From the NCBI RefSeq assembly GCF_041447285.1, contig NZ_JBGMEB010000010.1, positions 102,686 to 166,685 on the forward strand: a stretch of 64,000 nt of DNA, read 5' to 3'. How positions within the stretch are numbered: position 1 is the first letter of the stretch; every line of letters begins with the position of its first letter. The notes under the pieces were generated by a model that saw only the letters and a list, made by a program, of their open reading frames with translations, was not told the DNA's origin and searched no databases. The position numbers and the translations under genes were made by a program. Shown piece after piece: positions 28,401 to 35,843 of this stretch. This stretch comes from Methanomethylovorans sp041447285. Its GTDB lineage: Archaea; Halobacteriota; Methanosarcinia; Methanosarcinales; Methanosarcinaceae.

Positions 28401-28866
28401 ACCTTTGTTCCAGCTATTTTCTGAAAATGGATGGGCTACATGTTTTGAAAAGGGTGAACTTATAATTGCACCACCAATCTTCAATAATATCTATAAAGGA
28501 GCATTGGGAGAGGTCAGTGGGAAATTCATTCTGCATGAGTTCATGGGAATTGAACTTCAGGAACTTGATGTTTCGGAATTTGAACTTTTTGATTTCAAAA
28601 CATCAAATAACATCTATTTTGATTTTAAGTTCTGGGACGATACATTTGCTGTTAATGCAGAGGATGTAATTGCAAAGATTCGTGGTAAAATGGAGAAATG
28701 CAATGCAGAGAAGGTGCTTATTGTAAATATTCTCGGTAATTCAGAAGCGTCTTTCAAGCCAATAATTTCTACAGATGGTAAAATTATAGAAATTCCATTT
28801 ATCTGCAAAAATCAATCCATCAGCAGTGAAGCGTTAAAATTTATCGGAGAGGAGTGCTATAAGTGA
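25426..28866 (+). CDS. DdmD-like SF2 helicase with predicted C-terminal PD-(D/E)XK nuclease
   Basis: 1146 residues. Motif I LLLLSMPTGFGKT (about 18-30), II FIDEFD (about 225-230), III SAT (about 506-508), V-like SSYQTLGAGQNMQ (about 690) and VI QAVGRICRT (about 823) define an SF2 motor. Near the C-terminus GALGE, then FELFDFK, then YFDFKFW (D1066, K1068) match the E...D...(D/E)xK pattern of a restriction-type nuclease. Length, order and the lysine about 80 residues from the end resemble DdmD, the helicase-nuclease of the DdmDE plasmid-elimination system. It overlaps the 713-residue gene by 4 nt (GTGA), as expected for a two-subunit system. The DdmD link is my inference. Confidence 0.65.
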   Translation: MKQILEQHCLDDTANGLLLLSMPTGFGKTYDVLSFIYENYQRFADQNRKIIFVTNLKKNLPYDELRERFITDGKEDAYDKHVLFIDSNSKTVIENLPYLDAFIPDKFKTDIYSQLIKSIKILNTNPFNKTISEIFRKDIEKNLEPAFRKSIVDDLYRNFESKKKRLDAIGDDSNYQWIGKLYPAVFVEDKTILFMSMDKFILKNSPLVEKSYYFYNKYSDNSLVFIDEFDATKETVLNRIIESGIKHHVNMLNLFLNIHDRLVQSEFPENLLKESNHRKSQKEQNNWLSFDMMADIFKQKAEKIFYKYHLHHTCKSHDVISTTKRNFLFYDYQFHHVLDTKNKRIEIESDSTNRINWIKTVAYGDKTDGINVHSLLTDIARFLTYFQKRVSNLAENYKHLKQEEDSCKEEFPLESSVRTVLNHFRLDRDDVEFLTKTIMEGEIPYGRRSGTPSLKNHGFYDSGFRYYDIVDSDEHDTQSNIYMYNFSRTPESFLANICSQAMVVGISATAGLHTNIGNYDLDYLRSCLGNRFVRLSGEQLDRLKEQFCERTQGYDNVSIKTSFIEAEDPLIKLEDLLKDKEAALALKTRVQVHNSEDDDQSIEYILSRYTRILTVWKYLLDNPDINSFLCFFNKFPEFEDPKFDLKIIHDFAQMIAESSDIAIKGPVCEIIQVLKSDDFEINKHKLLSAIGEGKKRLIISSYQTLGAGQNMQHPIPESFQPVQINDFIERKEMDIGAIYLDKPTNILVNIYGNDIKDEDFIKYIFQLEFLVENGSISPKAFKSKLDEAFHRHVGKYKLKRNAEDFTDLYQTNAYTRFLNKVIIQAVGRICRTNMKSPVIHILADSSIRKNLANFHLPEDVIPVREYTALKQSAAEEIIVPEEIVYFENRASSRSGRTSSFIHQQLRTPWDENNIKTWQGLREQVLKHPTIIDKNNCDPRWSLIYIDLPVTGNHYRYSQERDYGEIDVFFSEDRGIQEVSEKAARLAELMSIKPLFQLFSENGWATCFEKGELIIAPPIFNNIYKGALGEVSGKFILHEFMGIELQELDVSEFELFDFKTSNNIYFDFKFWDDTFAVNAEDVIAKIRGKMEKCNAEKVLIVNILGNSEASFKPIISTDGKIIEIPFICKNQSISSEALKFIGEECYK

Positions 28867-31004
28867 GTATCCAAACAAATCTTCTGAAATTTGACTTTAA
28901 CATTGAAGCTATTAAACGCGATTTTGCATTTATTCGGTTTACAAGGCAGAACAAAGGTAATTGGAATGGTGCTCATCAATTAGACCTTCTAATTGGAGAT
29001 GATTACAAAGCACATGCTGTGATGTATGAATATAGCAAATATGCGTATGCGATGTTCAAAAGACAAATCGGTAAACATGAACTTGATACTTATGAACTTA
29101 TATCAAGGATTAGAATAGATGGCGATTTTTCAGAAGAGGCTGTCATTGAAGTTTCTCCGAGTGCATTGAGAACTGATGATTTTGCTTGCATCTGCGAAGA
29201 TTGGCTTGCTCAAATTTTGATAAATTCACTTGCATCTTCCAGATCACGCTATGAACAATTCTATTACTGTAATCTTACAGGTGGATTATTTGTTGTTCCT
29301 GATCAGAATTTTAAAAAGCAAGATTATATTGATGCTGCCAGAGTCTCAATTGATAGTAATAATCATCTGCTTAAAGTCGAAATAAAACGTTTTAGTAAGC
29401 TCATAGCTATTCGTAGAGACATAAAAGCAGAAATAATAGATGCTAAAAAAGTAGATGAACATCAAAAATATGTTTTGCATGAAGGAACGGGTACTCTTCG
29501 TCGATGGCTACCTAGTGATGGGAAACCAGATGCAAAAATAACTTATATTCCAGTTGGTTTTAGGAATACAAAAGCTCACCTTGATTTTATCAACTTTGGT
29601 TCAGTCAGAGATTATGACCGAAGTCGAGTAGGTATTTTGCATCAAGTTATAGATGGTATTGAAGAACACCTTTCTGAGTATATGTCAATTGAATTTAGAC
29701 AATTGGATGAACCACATACCATTGAATTAACAGAAACTATCTTAAAAGACCCAAAGCATCTTCGTTCAAAGCTTGATGGACAACCTATCCATATAGTAGA
29801 TAGAATCGGATCAGAAGAATCATCAAATATGGTTAAGACATTAAAGGAAGCTTTTTCTCCATACCTAACAGATCATAAATTGATAACCGTAGGAAAAAGA
29901 GATAAAAAGGATTCTTTTAACTTTCGAATCATCTATAATAAAGAGCATTATGAAAAAAATAATAAGAAAGATGAATACTTGGCATCTGATTCCAATAGTT
30001 ATAGACAAAATATAACAATAGATAATAAAGAAGTACTATCGGATGAATCTTCAACAAACTCAATGATTAAAACAATTGTCAAAGAACAATTGATTAAGAG
30101 AGATATCGGAGAGGGACACTTAAGCCTTTTTGATTGGACTAAGTTAGAAGCAAAAAAGACATGGACATTTGCGAGTTATGATCAAAAAGGAAAAATAATT
30201 GTATTCATGGATATTTATCCAGATGGTCATTTTGATCTCAGATCAATCAATCCGACTTCTCTTAATTGGTATGGAGAAAATGAAGAAGATGTGGAGTTAC
30301 TTTCAGAGGTAAAACGTAATTCCCGTAGAACCCATCTTTTTCCAGAAGGACTTATCATTTCTGGAAATGGAGACAAAAATCTGATTTACAGTACCGAAGA
30401 AATAACAATTCCGTATTTCGTCCAAATCAAGGAGGTTGTTAAAGAAGTTGATGCTGAATTACCCGAAGGAATGCGAACAGGGATTGAGTTGTTTTCTATT
30501 GTTGAACAATGTTTTGCTGAAACAAGTGATTTAAAACTTGAAAGAGTGAAGCAATTAAAAGAAGAGCTGAAAATGCTCGCCTCTCAAGAGCTCTCAAAAT
30601 TAAAATTTAAGGGAATACTGAATTCTTGTCTTGGGAGAAATTCAAAGGAAGCAATTCAACTAAGAAGCACCCTTTACGATAAATATGGCGTGAGGCTACA
30701 TTTTTCAAAGAGCAAAGATAATCTAAATACATTTTTTGATTCGTCTATAGACATAAAATATTTTGGAGAAAATGAGTCTGAAGCATTTTATTTTGTAGGA
30801 GCACGTAAGGATAGTGTATCTAAGTACTCGTTCTCAAATGCCTGCCATCTTCGTAAGATTAAAGCTGTTAATGATTCGAAACTTGTATTCAAAGACATAC
30901 TTCCCACAATGGATGTAGATTTTGTAAGAACAGGACAAAGTACTGTTTTGCCATTCCCATTCAAGTATATACGTGAATACATGGAAATGGAGAAAGATCA
31001 ATGA
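28863..31004 (+). CDS. unrecognised 713-residue protein, possible DdmE/Argonaute-like partner
   Basis: Starts at GTG 28863, inside the stop of the helicase gene, with a GAGAGGAG ribosome-binding site. No clear domain is identified. Features compatible with a very diverged Argonaute-like fold are an N-terminal beta-rich part, YYCNLTGGLFVVPD near 138-151, and a C-terminal end VLPFPFKYIREYM that recalls the PIWI C-terminus. The catalytic DEDX tetrad of active Argonautes is not evident. DdmE of Vibrio cholerae is a catalytically inactive Argonaute-like protein of about the same length encoded beside helicase-nuclease DdmD. On that basis I suggest a guide- or DNA-binding partner for the upstream helicase, at low certainty. 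Confidence 0.5.
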   Translation: MSIQTNLLKFDFNIEAIKRDFAFIRFTRQNKGNWNGAHQLDLLIGDDYKAHAVMYEYSKYAYAMFKRQIGKHELDTYELISRIRIDGDFSEEAVIEVSPSALRTDDFACICEDWLAQILINSLASSRSRYEQFYYCNLTGGLFVVPDQNFKKQDYIDAARVSIDSNNHLLKVEIKRFSKLIAIRRDIKAEIIDAKKVDEHQKYVLHEGTGTLRRWLPSDGKPDAKITYIPVGFRNTKAHLDFINFGSVRDYDRSRVGILHQVIDGIEEHLSEYMSIEFRQLDEPHTIELTETILKDPKHLRSKLDGQPIHIVDRIGSEESSNMVKTLKEAFSPYLTDHKLITVGKRDKKDSFNFRIIYNKEHYEKNNKKDEYLASDSNSYRQNITIDNKEVLSDESSTNSMIKTIVKEQLIKRDIGEGHLSLFDWTKLEAKKTWTFASYDQKGKIIVFMDIYPDGHFDLRSINPTSLNWYGENEEDVELLSEVKRNSRRTHLFPEGLIISGNGDKNLIYSTEEITIPYFVQIKEVVKEVDAELPEGMRTGIELFSIVEQCFAETSDLKLERVKQLKEELKMLASQELSKLKFKGILNSCLGRNSKEAIQLRSTLYDKYGVRLHFSKSKDNLNTFFDSSIDIKYFGENESEAFYFVGARKDSVSKYSFSNACHLRKIKAVNDSKLVFKDILPTMDVDFVRTGQSTVLPFPFKYIREYMEMEKDQ

Positions 31005-31447
31005 GTTGGAAAATCATGTTGAATATTGATTCTATAGAGACTACACTTGGATATCAATTCAAGAATCAAAGTTTACTGGACCAGGCTCTTACGACTAAAG
31101 CATATTCAAATGAGCATGAATGCAGAAATCAGAGTGAATTTCAAACTATAGGAGATGCTGTTCTGAAGCTAGTTCTAACTGAAAAAATGATGCTGAACGG
31201 TAATTCTACAAGGGGAGCTATCACTATACAGAGGAGTGAGGCAGAAAAGAAAGAAGGGCTTGCATTAGTTGCTAAAAAATTAGGTATCACGCATCACATA
31301 AAGTTAGGAAAGGGTCAATTAATTCAGAATCATGTTGAAAGTGACCACTTACTGGCCGAGACAATGGAAGCAATTGCAGGTGCCATCTATTTAGATGGAG
31401 GTTTTGATAATACTAAGAATCAGATAGCTATGTGGTTTGATGAGTAG
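31001..31447 (+). CDS. RNase III-like domain protein
   Basis: 148 residues covering one RNase III catalytic domain and no dsRNA-binding domain. FKNQSLLDQALTTKAYSNE, IGDAVLKL and LLAETMEAIAGAIYLDGG align with the family motifs. Against E. coli RNase III the Asp of the GDxxL signature and the final Glu are kept, the Asp of the second signature is Glu, and the Glu four residues before the GD aspartate appears to be Gln. It may therefore be weakly active, altered in metal use, or a binding protein. It overlaps the preceding gene by 4 nt (ATGA) and thus belongs to the cluster. Confidence 0.75.
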   Translation: MSWKIMLNIDSIETTLGYQFKNQSLLDQALTTKAYSNEHECRNQSEFQTIGDAVLKLVLTEKMMLNGNSTRGAITIQRSEAEKKEGLALVAKKLGITHHIKLGKGQLIQNHVESDHLLAETMEAIAGAIYLDGGFDNTKNQIAMWFDE

Positions 31448-31531
31448 TTTTCAACCACAACATTATAAGGTAATTCGATATATATTTGTATAAAAAAGTT
31501 AAATAGGTTAAAAATAAAATGGAGTTTAGGA

Positions 31532-32644
31532 ATGGCTAGTTTTCTTCACACAGCAGATATTCACGTAGGTGCTAAGTTCAAAGGTCTTGGAGATGAAAAA
31601 GGAAATATTCGTAGAGAGGATATTCTACAAACTTTACGTAAGATTGTTGATCTGGTAATTGACAGAGATCTGGATGGGCTTTTAATTGTGGGTGACCTGT
31701 TCGATGAACGTGCTGTTAATGCAGCCACAATTTCAATGGTTTCAAGTGTTCTTTCAAAACTTGGTTCATCTGGCAAGTGGTGTGTTATAGTTCCAGGGAA
31801 TCATGATCCAATTGGTGATGATTCACTATACAATAAAGCGAGTTTTCCAAGTGACACAATTATCGTAAAAGATGCAGGACGATTTGAACGAATTGAACTA
31901 CCTGGTTTGATTGTTTTTGCAAGTGCTTTTAGTGAAGAAAACAGGACAGTTCCGAAGTTACAAGAACGAAATTTTGAAACGGTTGAAGGTACACCAACAA
32001 TAGTTGCAATTCATGGATCTGTAGAACCAGCTAATAATCTGTGGTCCAGTAATGCTGAAGGTTCACAATATTGTCCTATCTCAGTGAACGACATTGAAAA
32101 GCTTGATGTAGATTATGTAGCACTTGGACATTTTCATTCCTACAGACAGGTTACTTCTAAGCCTCCTGCCTTGTACCCAGGAAGTCCTGAGAGTTTGGGA
32201 TATGATGAAATAGGTCAACGTTATGTTGCTGCAGTCAATGTTGACTCAGCGGGTGTACAAATAGAAAAGATACCCGTAGGAGAAAAGACCTATGTACAGA
32301 TTCCAGAATCAATAGAAGAATGGGATGAAGCCAAAATAGCTGATATATTAGAGAAGAATAGTGATAGAAATAAACTTCTGCGCTGGAAGATAAAGGGATG
32401 GGCTAAAGAGGGCAATTTCATAGATATTGAAAATATTCTAAATGCTTTCAATAACCAATATTTTGATCTTAAAGTTGAAACCGAACTTCTTCTTCCAGAG
32501 GATCTGACTATTGGAAGTGATTACTCCGCTATCAGTATATTTAAACGCAAAATGCTTGGTGCTATCAAAGAATGTGAAAATCCTGTGGAAAAGAAACGGT
32601 TAACAGAGGCGTATATGCTTGGTGTAAGCTTATTTGGAGGTTAA
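31532..32644 (+). CDS. Mre11/SbcD/YhaO-like metallophosphoesterase nuclease
   Basis: 370 residues with all five calcineurin-type motifs: HTADIHVG (D9, H11), VGDLFDERA, PGNHD, IHGS and LGHFHS. These coordinate two metal ions in Mre11-type nucleases that process DNA ends. The C-terminal 120 residues correspond to the capping and partner-binding part. The SMC-like gene follows after 3 nt, and GGAGG at the end of this gene serves as its ribosome-binding site, so the two are coupled like mre11-rad50 or yhaO-yhaN. A spacer of 84 nt separates it from the RNase III-like gene. ATG 31532 has GGAGTTTAGGA upstream. Confidence 0.9.
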   Translation: MASFLHTADIHVGAKFKGLGDEKGNIRREDILQTLRKIVDLVIDRDLDGLLIVGDLFDERAVNAATISMVSSVLSKLGSSGKWCVIVPGNHDPIGDDSLYNKASFPSDTIIVKDAGRFERIELPGLIVFASAFSEENRTVPKLQERNFETVEGTPTIVAIHGSVEPANNLWSSNAEGSQYCPISVNDIEKLDVDYVALGHFHSYRQVTSKPPALYPGSPESLGYDEIGQRYVAAVNVDSAGVQIEKIPVGEKTYVQIPESIEEWDEAKIADILEKNSDRNKLLRWKIKGWAKEGNFIDIENILNAFNNQYFDLKVETELLLPEDLTIGSDYSAISIFKRKMLGAIKECENPVEKKRLTEAYMLGVSLFGG

Positions 32645-32647
32645 ACA

Positions 32648-35047
32648 ATGATAAATCTGGAAAGACTGGAAGTTCATGGATTTAAGCAATTTGCCAGCAA
32701 AGAAGAGTTCTCGTTCTCAGATAAGATCAATGTTATAACAGGTCCTAATGAAGCAGGGAAATCAACAATATTAGATGCAATTTTGGTATCATTGTTTGAT
32801 TGCAAACCATCGGAAAAAGAATATTTCTGTTCATGGAATAATGGCGATATATGCACTGTTGAATTGGATTTCAATTTGGATGATGGATTATATAAAATCA
32901 AAAGAGACATCAAAAATAACAAATCAAGTCTATGGAAAAAAGTGGGAACAAAGTTCACAGAAATCTCAAGTAGTAAAAGTAAAATTACTGATTTTGTAGA
33001 CAAACATTTTGGATTCAAGGAATTGCGTGTTTTTTCTAGTACACTAGTTATCGGGCAAAATGATATTACGATATTGCAGCAAAAAAACTCTGCTGAAAAG
33101 ACTACATTCAATAGATTGAAAGAAATGATCGAACAGTCTACAGCGGGATCAAAAGAAGTTGATTCCTCCCTGTCAAAGGTCATTGCAAATGTAAATAATA
33201 TGCACAAAGACCTCATTTCTACAAGTAGAAGAGGAGCAAAAATTCCCCAAATTGAACAGGAAATTGGTAAGCTAAACTCACAGTTTATTGAAGCTCGAAC
33301 TAAAAAACAGAATCATACTAAGAATACAAAAGCAAAAGATGATCTGGAGAGTGAATTAAATCTAAAGAGTAGTCGTTTGGAAGAATTAGAAAATAGAAAA
33401 AAGCTGTACGATGCTAAAAACCGAATTGAAAAGAGGATAGAACAAATTGAAAGTGCTAATAAAAAAGCACAGAGTAGCTTAGATCAGATTTCCTCTCTTG
33501 AAAAAGAAGTATTTGATACGGAATCTGAATCGAAACCCCTTGAACAAAAATATAGTACTCTTTCTGATGAGAAACAACATAAGATCCACAGTTTAACCAC
33601 TTCTTGTAATGAAGCTAAAAAACGCCTTGAAGATAAGCAAAAAGTAGCTAATGACGTAAAAAAGGAATTGGATAACAAGAATGGGATTCAGAATCAATAT
33701 GATGGTTTTGATAACTATTCAGAGGAAGAGATTCAAAATATTAACTCTAAGATAAACAGGTGGAAGATAATCTCCCCCCAGATTGAAAAACAACCAGAAA
33801 TTGCCTCACCTCCATCTTCTCAAAAAGGGTATATTGTTAGTTTCATTTTGGTTGTTGCAGGGTTAATTGCAGGTATGATTCTTGGCAATATTATTGCAGG
33901 TACTGCTGTAGGTATTGTCTTAGGTATTCTTGCATATAGAACATTTAATGCAAAAAGTACAGAGAAACCTGATGAACATTTGATAGCTGAAAAAAATGAG
34001 TATGAAAAAGAATTCTCTAAAATAAAATCGAATATACCTTCATTTGATCCTCTTACATTCCAAGATAGGTCAAAAGAATACATTAAACTTCTTCGAGATA
34101 TTGAAGTGTTGCGCTCCAGAATAGAACAGCTAGAGGGTGATGTTTCAGCCGAAAAGGCGAGCTTTGATTCAAATTCATCAGAATTAGATTCAATTATACG
34201 TAGTATTCCAAATTATTCATATGATAGCTTTGAACACGAAGTATCTCAATTGAAAAGATACCGTGTGACAATAGAAGAGAAAAAGAAGGCATTGAATAAT
34301 CTTTTAGCTAGTAACTCGAAGGAAGAACTTAGAGAATTACTTCGAACAAATGCTTCGGAGTTAATAAAATTGGATGTAGAATGGCAAGAACAGAAACTTG
34401 ACTATGTGTCGTTTAGCGAAGAAGAGGTCAATTCAATAGTGAATATTGATAATCTTAGAAGAGAAGTTGACAAAATAGACCGTGAGTACGCAGAATCAAA
34501 GGGCAGAGTAAAAGAAAGTCTCAATTCAGATATTAACGACCTTGAACTAGAAGAGGAAATTGAATATCTACAGAATAAAAAAGAAAAAATGAAGTACAAA
34601 GCTCAGCTTCTAGAGATATTATTAAAGTATCTGGATGAGACTGATAAAGAGATAAAGGCACGTTTTGCACCACAGGTTGCAGAGAAAATGACACCCTGGT
34701 TATCAAGAGTTACCAATGACAAATATTCAACGATTTCCCTAAGTTCTGACATGGATCTAGCTGTCCAGGTTCCTGAGATGGAGTCATTTGTTAACATTGA
34801 TACACTAAGCAGAGGAACACAGGATCAAATATACCTTGGTTTGAGAATAATAATTGGAGACCTGATTTCTGGCGAAAGGAGCGTTCCTGTTTTTTTAGAC
34901 GATACCATGCATACTTTTGATGCCATAAGATTGGCATCAGTTAAAACATTCTTTGAGGAAATTTCTCAGACTAGGCAGGTGTTTTTGTTCAGTCATAACG
35001 ATGCATATAAGGACTGGGGAGAACAAGGAACTATAATTGAGCTGTAG
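32648..35047 (+). CDS. YhaN-type SMC/Rad50-like ATPase with a membrane hairpin
   Basis: 799 residues. Walker A GPNEAGKST (about 33-41) and Q-loop near 135, signature LSRGTQDQIYLGLR (about 720) and Walker B VPVFLDDTMHTFD (about 747) form the split ABC ATPase head. Between them are two long coiled coils. At the coil apex, where Rad50 carries its CxxC zinc hook, there is no CxxC; residues about 393-436 form two hydrophobic helices (VSFILVVAGLIAGMILGNII and GTAVGIVLGILAY). This places it with membrane-anchored YhaN-like proteins. It should work with the adjacent Mre11-like nuclease on DNA ends or on incoming DNA at the membrane. Last gene of the cluster. Confidence 0.85.
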   Translation: MINLERLEVHGFKQFASKEEFSFSDKINVITGPNEAGKSTILDAILVSLFDCKPSEKEYFCSWNNGDICTVELDFNLDDGLYKIKRDIKNNKSSLWKKVGTKFTEISSSKSKITDFVDKHFGFKELRVFSSTLVIGQNDITILQQKNSAEKTTFNRLKEMIEQSTAGSKEVDSSLSKVIANVNNMHKDLISTSRRGAKIPQIEQEIGKLNSQFIEARTKKQNHTKNTKAKDDLESELNLKSSRLEELENRKKLYDAKNRIEKRIEQIESANKKAQSSLDQISSLEKEVFDTESESKPLEQKYSTLSDEKQHKIHSLTTSCNEAKKRLEDKQKVANDVKKELDNKNGIQNQYDGFDNYSEEEIQNINSKINRWKIISPQIEKQPEIASPPSSQKGYIVSFILVVAGLIAGMILGNIIAGTAVGIVLGILAYRTFNAKSTEKPDEHLIAEKNEYEKEFSKIKSNIPSFDPLTFQDRSKEYIKLLRDIEVLRSRIEQLEGDVSAEKASFDSNSSELDSIIRSIPNYSYDSFEHEVSQLKRYRVTIEEKKKALNNLLASNSKEELRELLRTNASELIKLDVEWQEQKLDYVSFSEEEVNSIVNIDNLRREVDKIDREYAESKGRVKESLNSDINDLELEEEIEYLQNKKEKMKYKAQLLEILLKYLDETDKEIKARFAPQVAEKMTPWLSRVTNDKYSTISLSSDMDLAVQVPEMESFVNIDTLSRGTQDQIYLGLRIIIGDLISGERSVPVFLDDTMHTFDAIRLASVKTFFEEISQTRQVFLFSHNDAYKDWGEQGTIIEL

Positions 35048-35086
35048 TCTTTTCTTTTATATAACATGTTAGAAAAGAAATTGTCG
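35048..35086 (+). terminator. possible terminator of the six-gene cluster
   Basis: TCTTTTCT just after the stop codon and AGAAAAGA about 17 nt further on form an AT-rich hairpin with internal T runs. It separates the cluster from the BREX operon, which starts 280 bp downstream. Confidence 0.35.
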
Positions 35087-35327
35087 ACATGAAAAAAATC
35101 GAAATCCTCATTTTTCTATGGACGATTAGGAACATACAAGAGGTACAGGGGAATTTACAGCAAAATAAAGACACTGCCAATAGTTGGAGGTGGTGTATGT
35201 ATTTGTTTCACTTTAGTGATAGTTTAATAAGTAAGTGATGAAACAGGTTTACTATAAGGATTATAATCAAAATAAACAGGTAAGTTTAAAAATAATTAGT
35301 GAGTTTAAGTATTGATGCGGAGAAAGT

Positions 35328-35843
35328 ATGATACATACAACTCAAGACAAGTTAAGGCAATCTCTGAAAGAGACAGATGATTTGTATTACAAACTTGTTC
35401 TGCTAGTTGGGGAAGCTGGCTCAGGTAAAACTACTCTCCTTAAAGATGTTGCTGAGGAACTTGGTATCCCAGTCATTAATGTTAATTTGAAGCTTTCGGA
35501 GCAATTACTAGAATTGACAATGAAGCAACGTTCTCTCCGTCTCTCTCAAATTTTGGATGATATTGTTGACGATGAACATTCAATAAAGATTCTGGATAAC
35601 ATTGAGATTCTTTTTGATAAGGGATTAAAACAGGATCCTCTTAGAATTCTGCAAAAACTCTCAAGAAAATACATTTTCATAGCATCTTGGACTGGTCATT
35701 CAGAAGATGGAAAGCTGATATATGCTGAACCCGGCCACCCAGAATACAAAAATTATGACTCAGAAGATATACTGATAGTGAATATGGACAAAACGAAAAC
35801 AGAGGATCTAATAAAGTTAACTTATAGGCAGGACAAAATATGA
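35328..35843 (+). CDS. brxF: BREX type 3 P-loop protein BrxF
   Basis: 171 residues with Walker A VGEAGSGKTTLLKDVAEEL near the N-terminus and the BrxF-typical end ASWTGHSEDGKLIYAEPGHPEY. BrxF is a small ATPase marking BREX type 3 operons and always sits ahead of brxC. A GGAGAAAG ribosome-binding site precedes ATG 35328, and the gene overlaps brxC by 4 nt. The promoter must lie in the 280-bp spacer upstream, where AT-rich TATA-like runs occur near 35280-35300. First gene of an eight-gene operon reaching 50953. Confidence 0.9.
   Translation: MIHTTQDKLRQSLKETDDLYYKLVLLVGEAGSGKTTLLKDVAEELGIPVINVNLKLSEQLLELTMKQRSLRLSQILDDIVDDEHSIKILDNIEILFDKGLKQDPLRILQKLSRKYIFIASWTGHSEDGKLIYAEPGHPEYKNYDSEDILIVNMDKTKTEDLIKLTYRQDKI

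Noticed and set aside
28863..31004. A confident Argonaute call
   Set aside because: No catalytic residues or clear MID/PIWI motifs can be seen by eye; kept only as a hypothesis.
32648..35047. A housekeeping Rad50
   Set aside because: No zinc-hook CxxC, a membrane hairpin at the apex and a position in a mobile island argue for a YhaN-type accessory protein.
35082..35240. A 49-codon frame between the YhaN-like gene and brxF
   Set aside because: No ribosome-binding site and low-information composition rich in Asn, Gln and Trp; more likely spacer.
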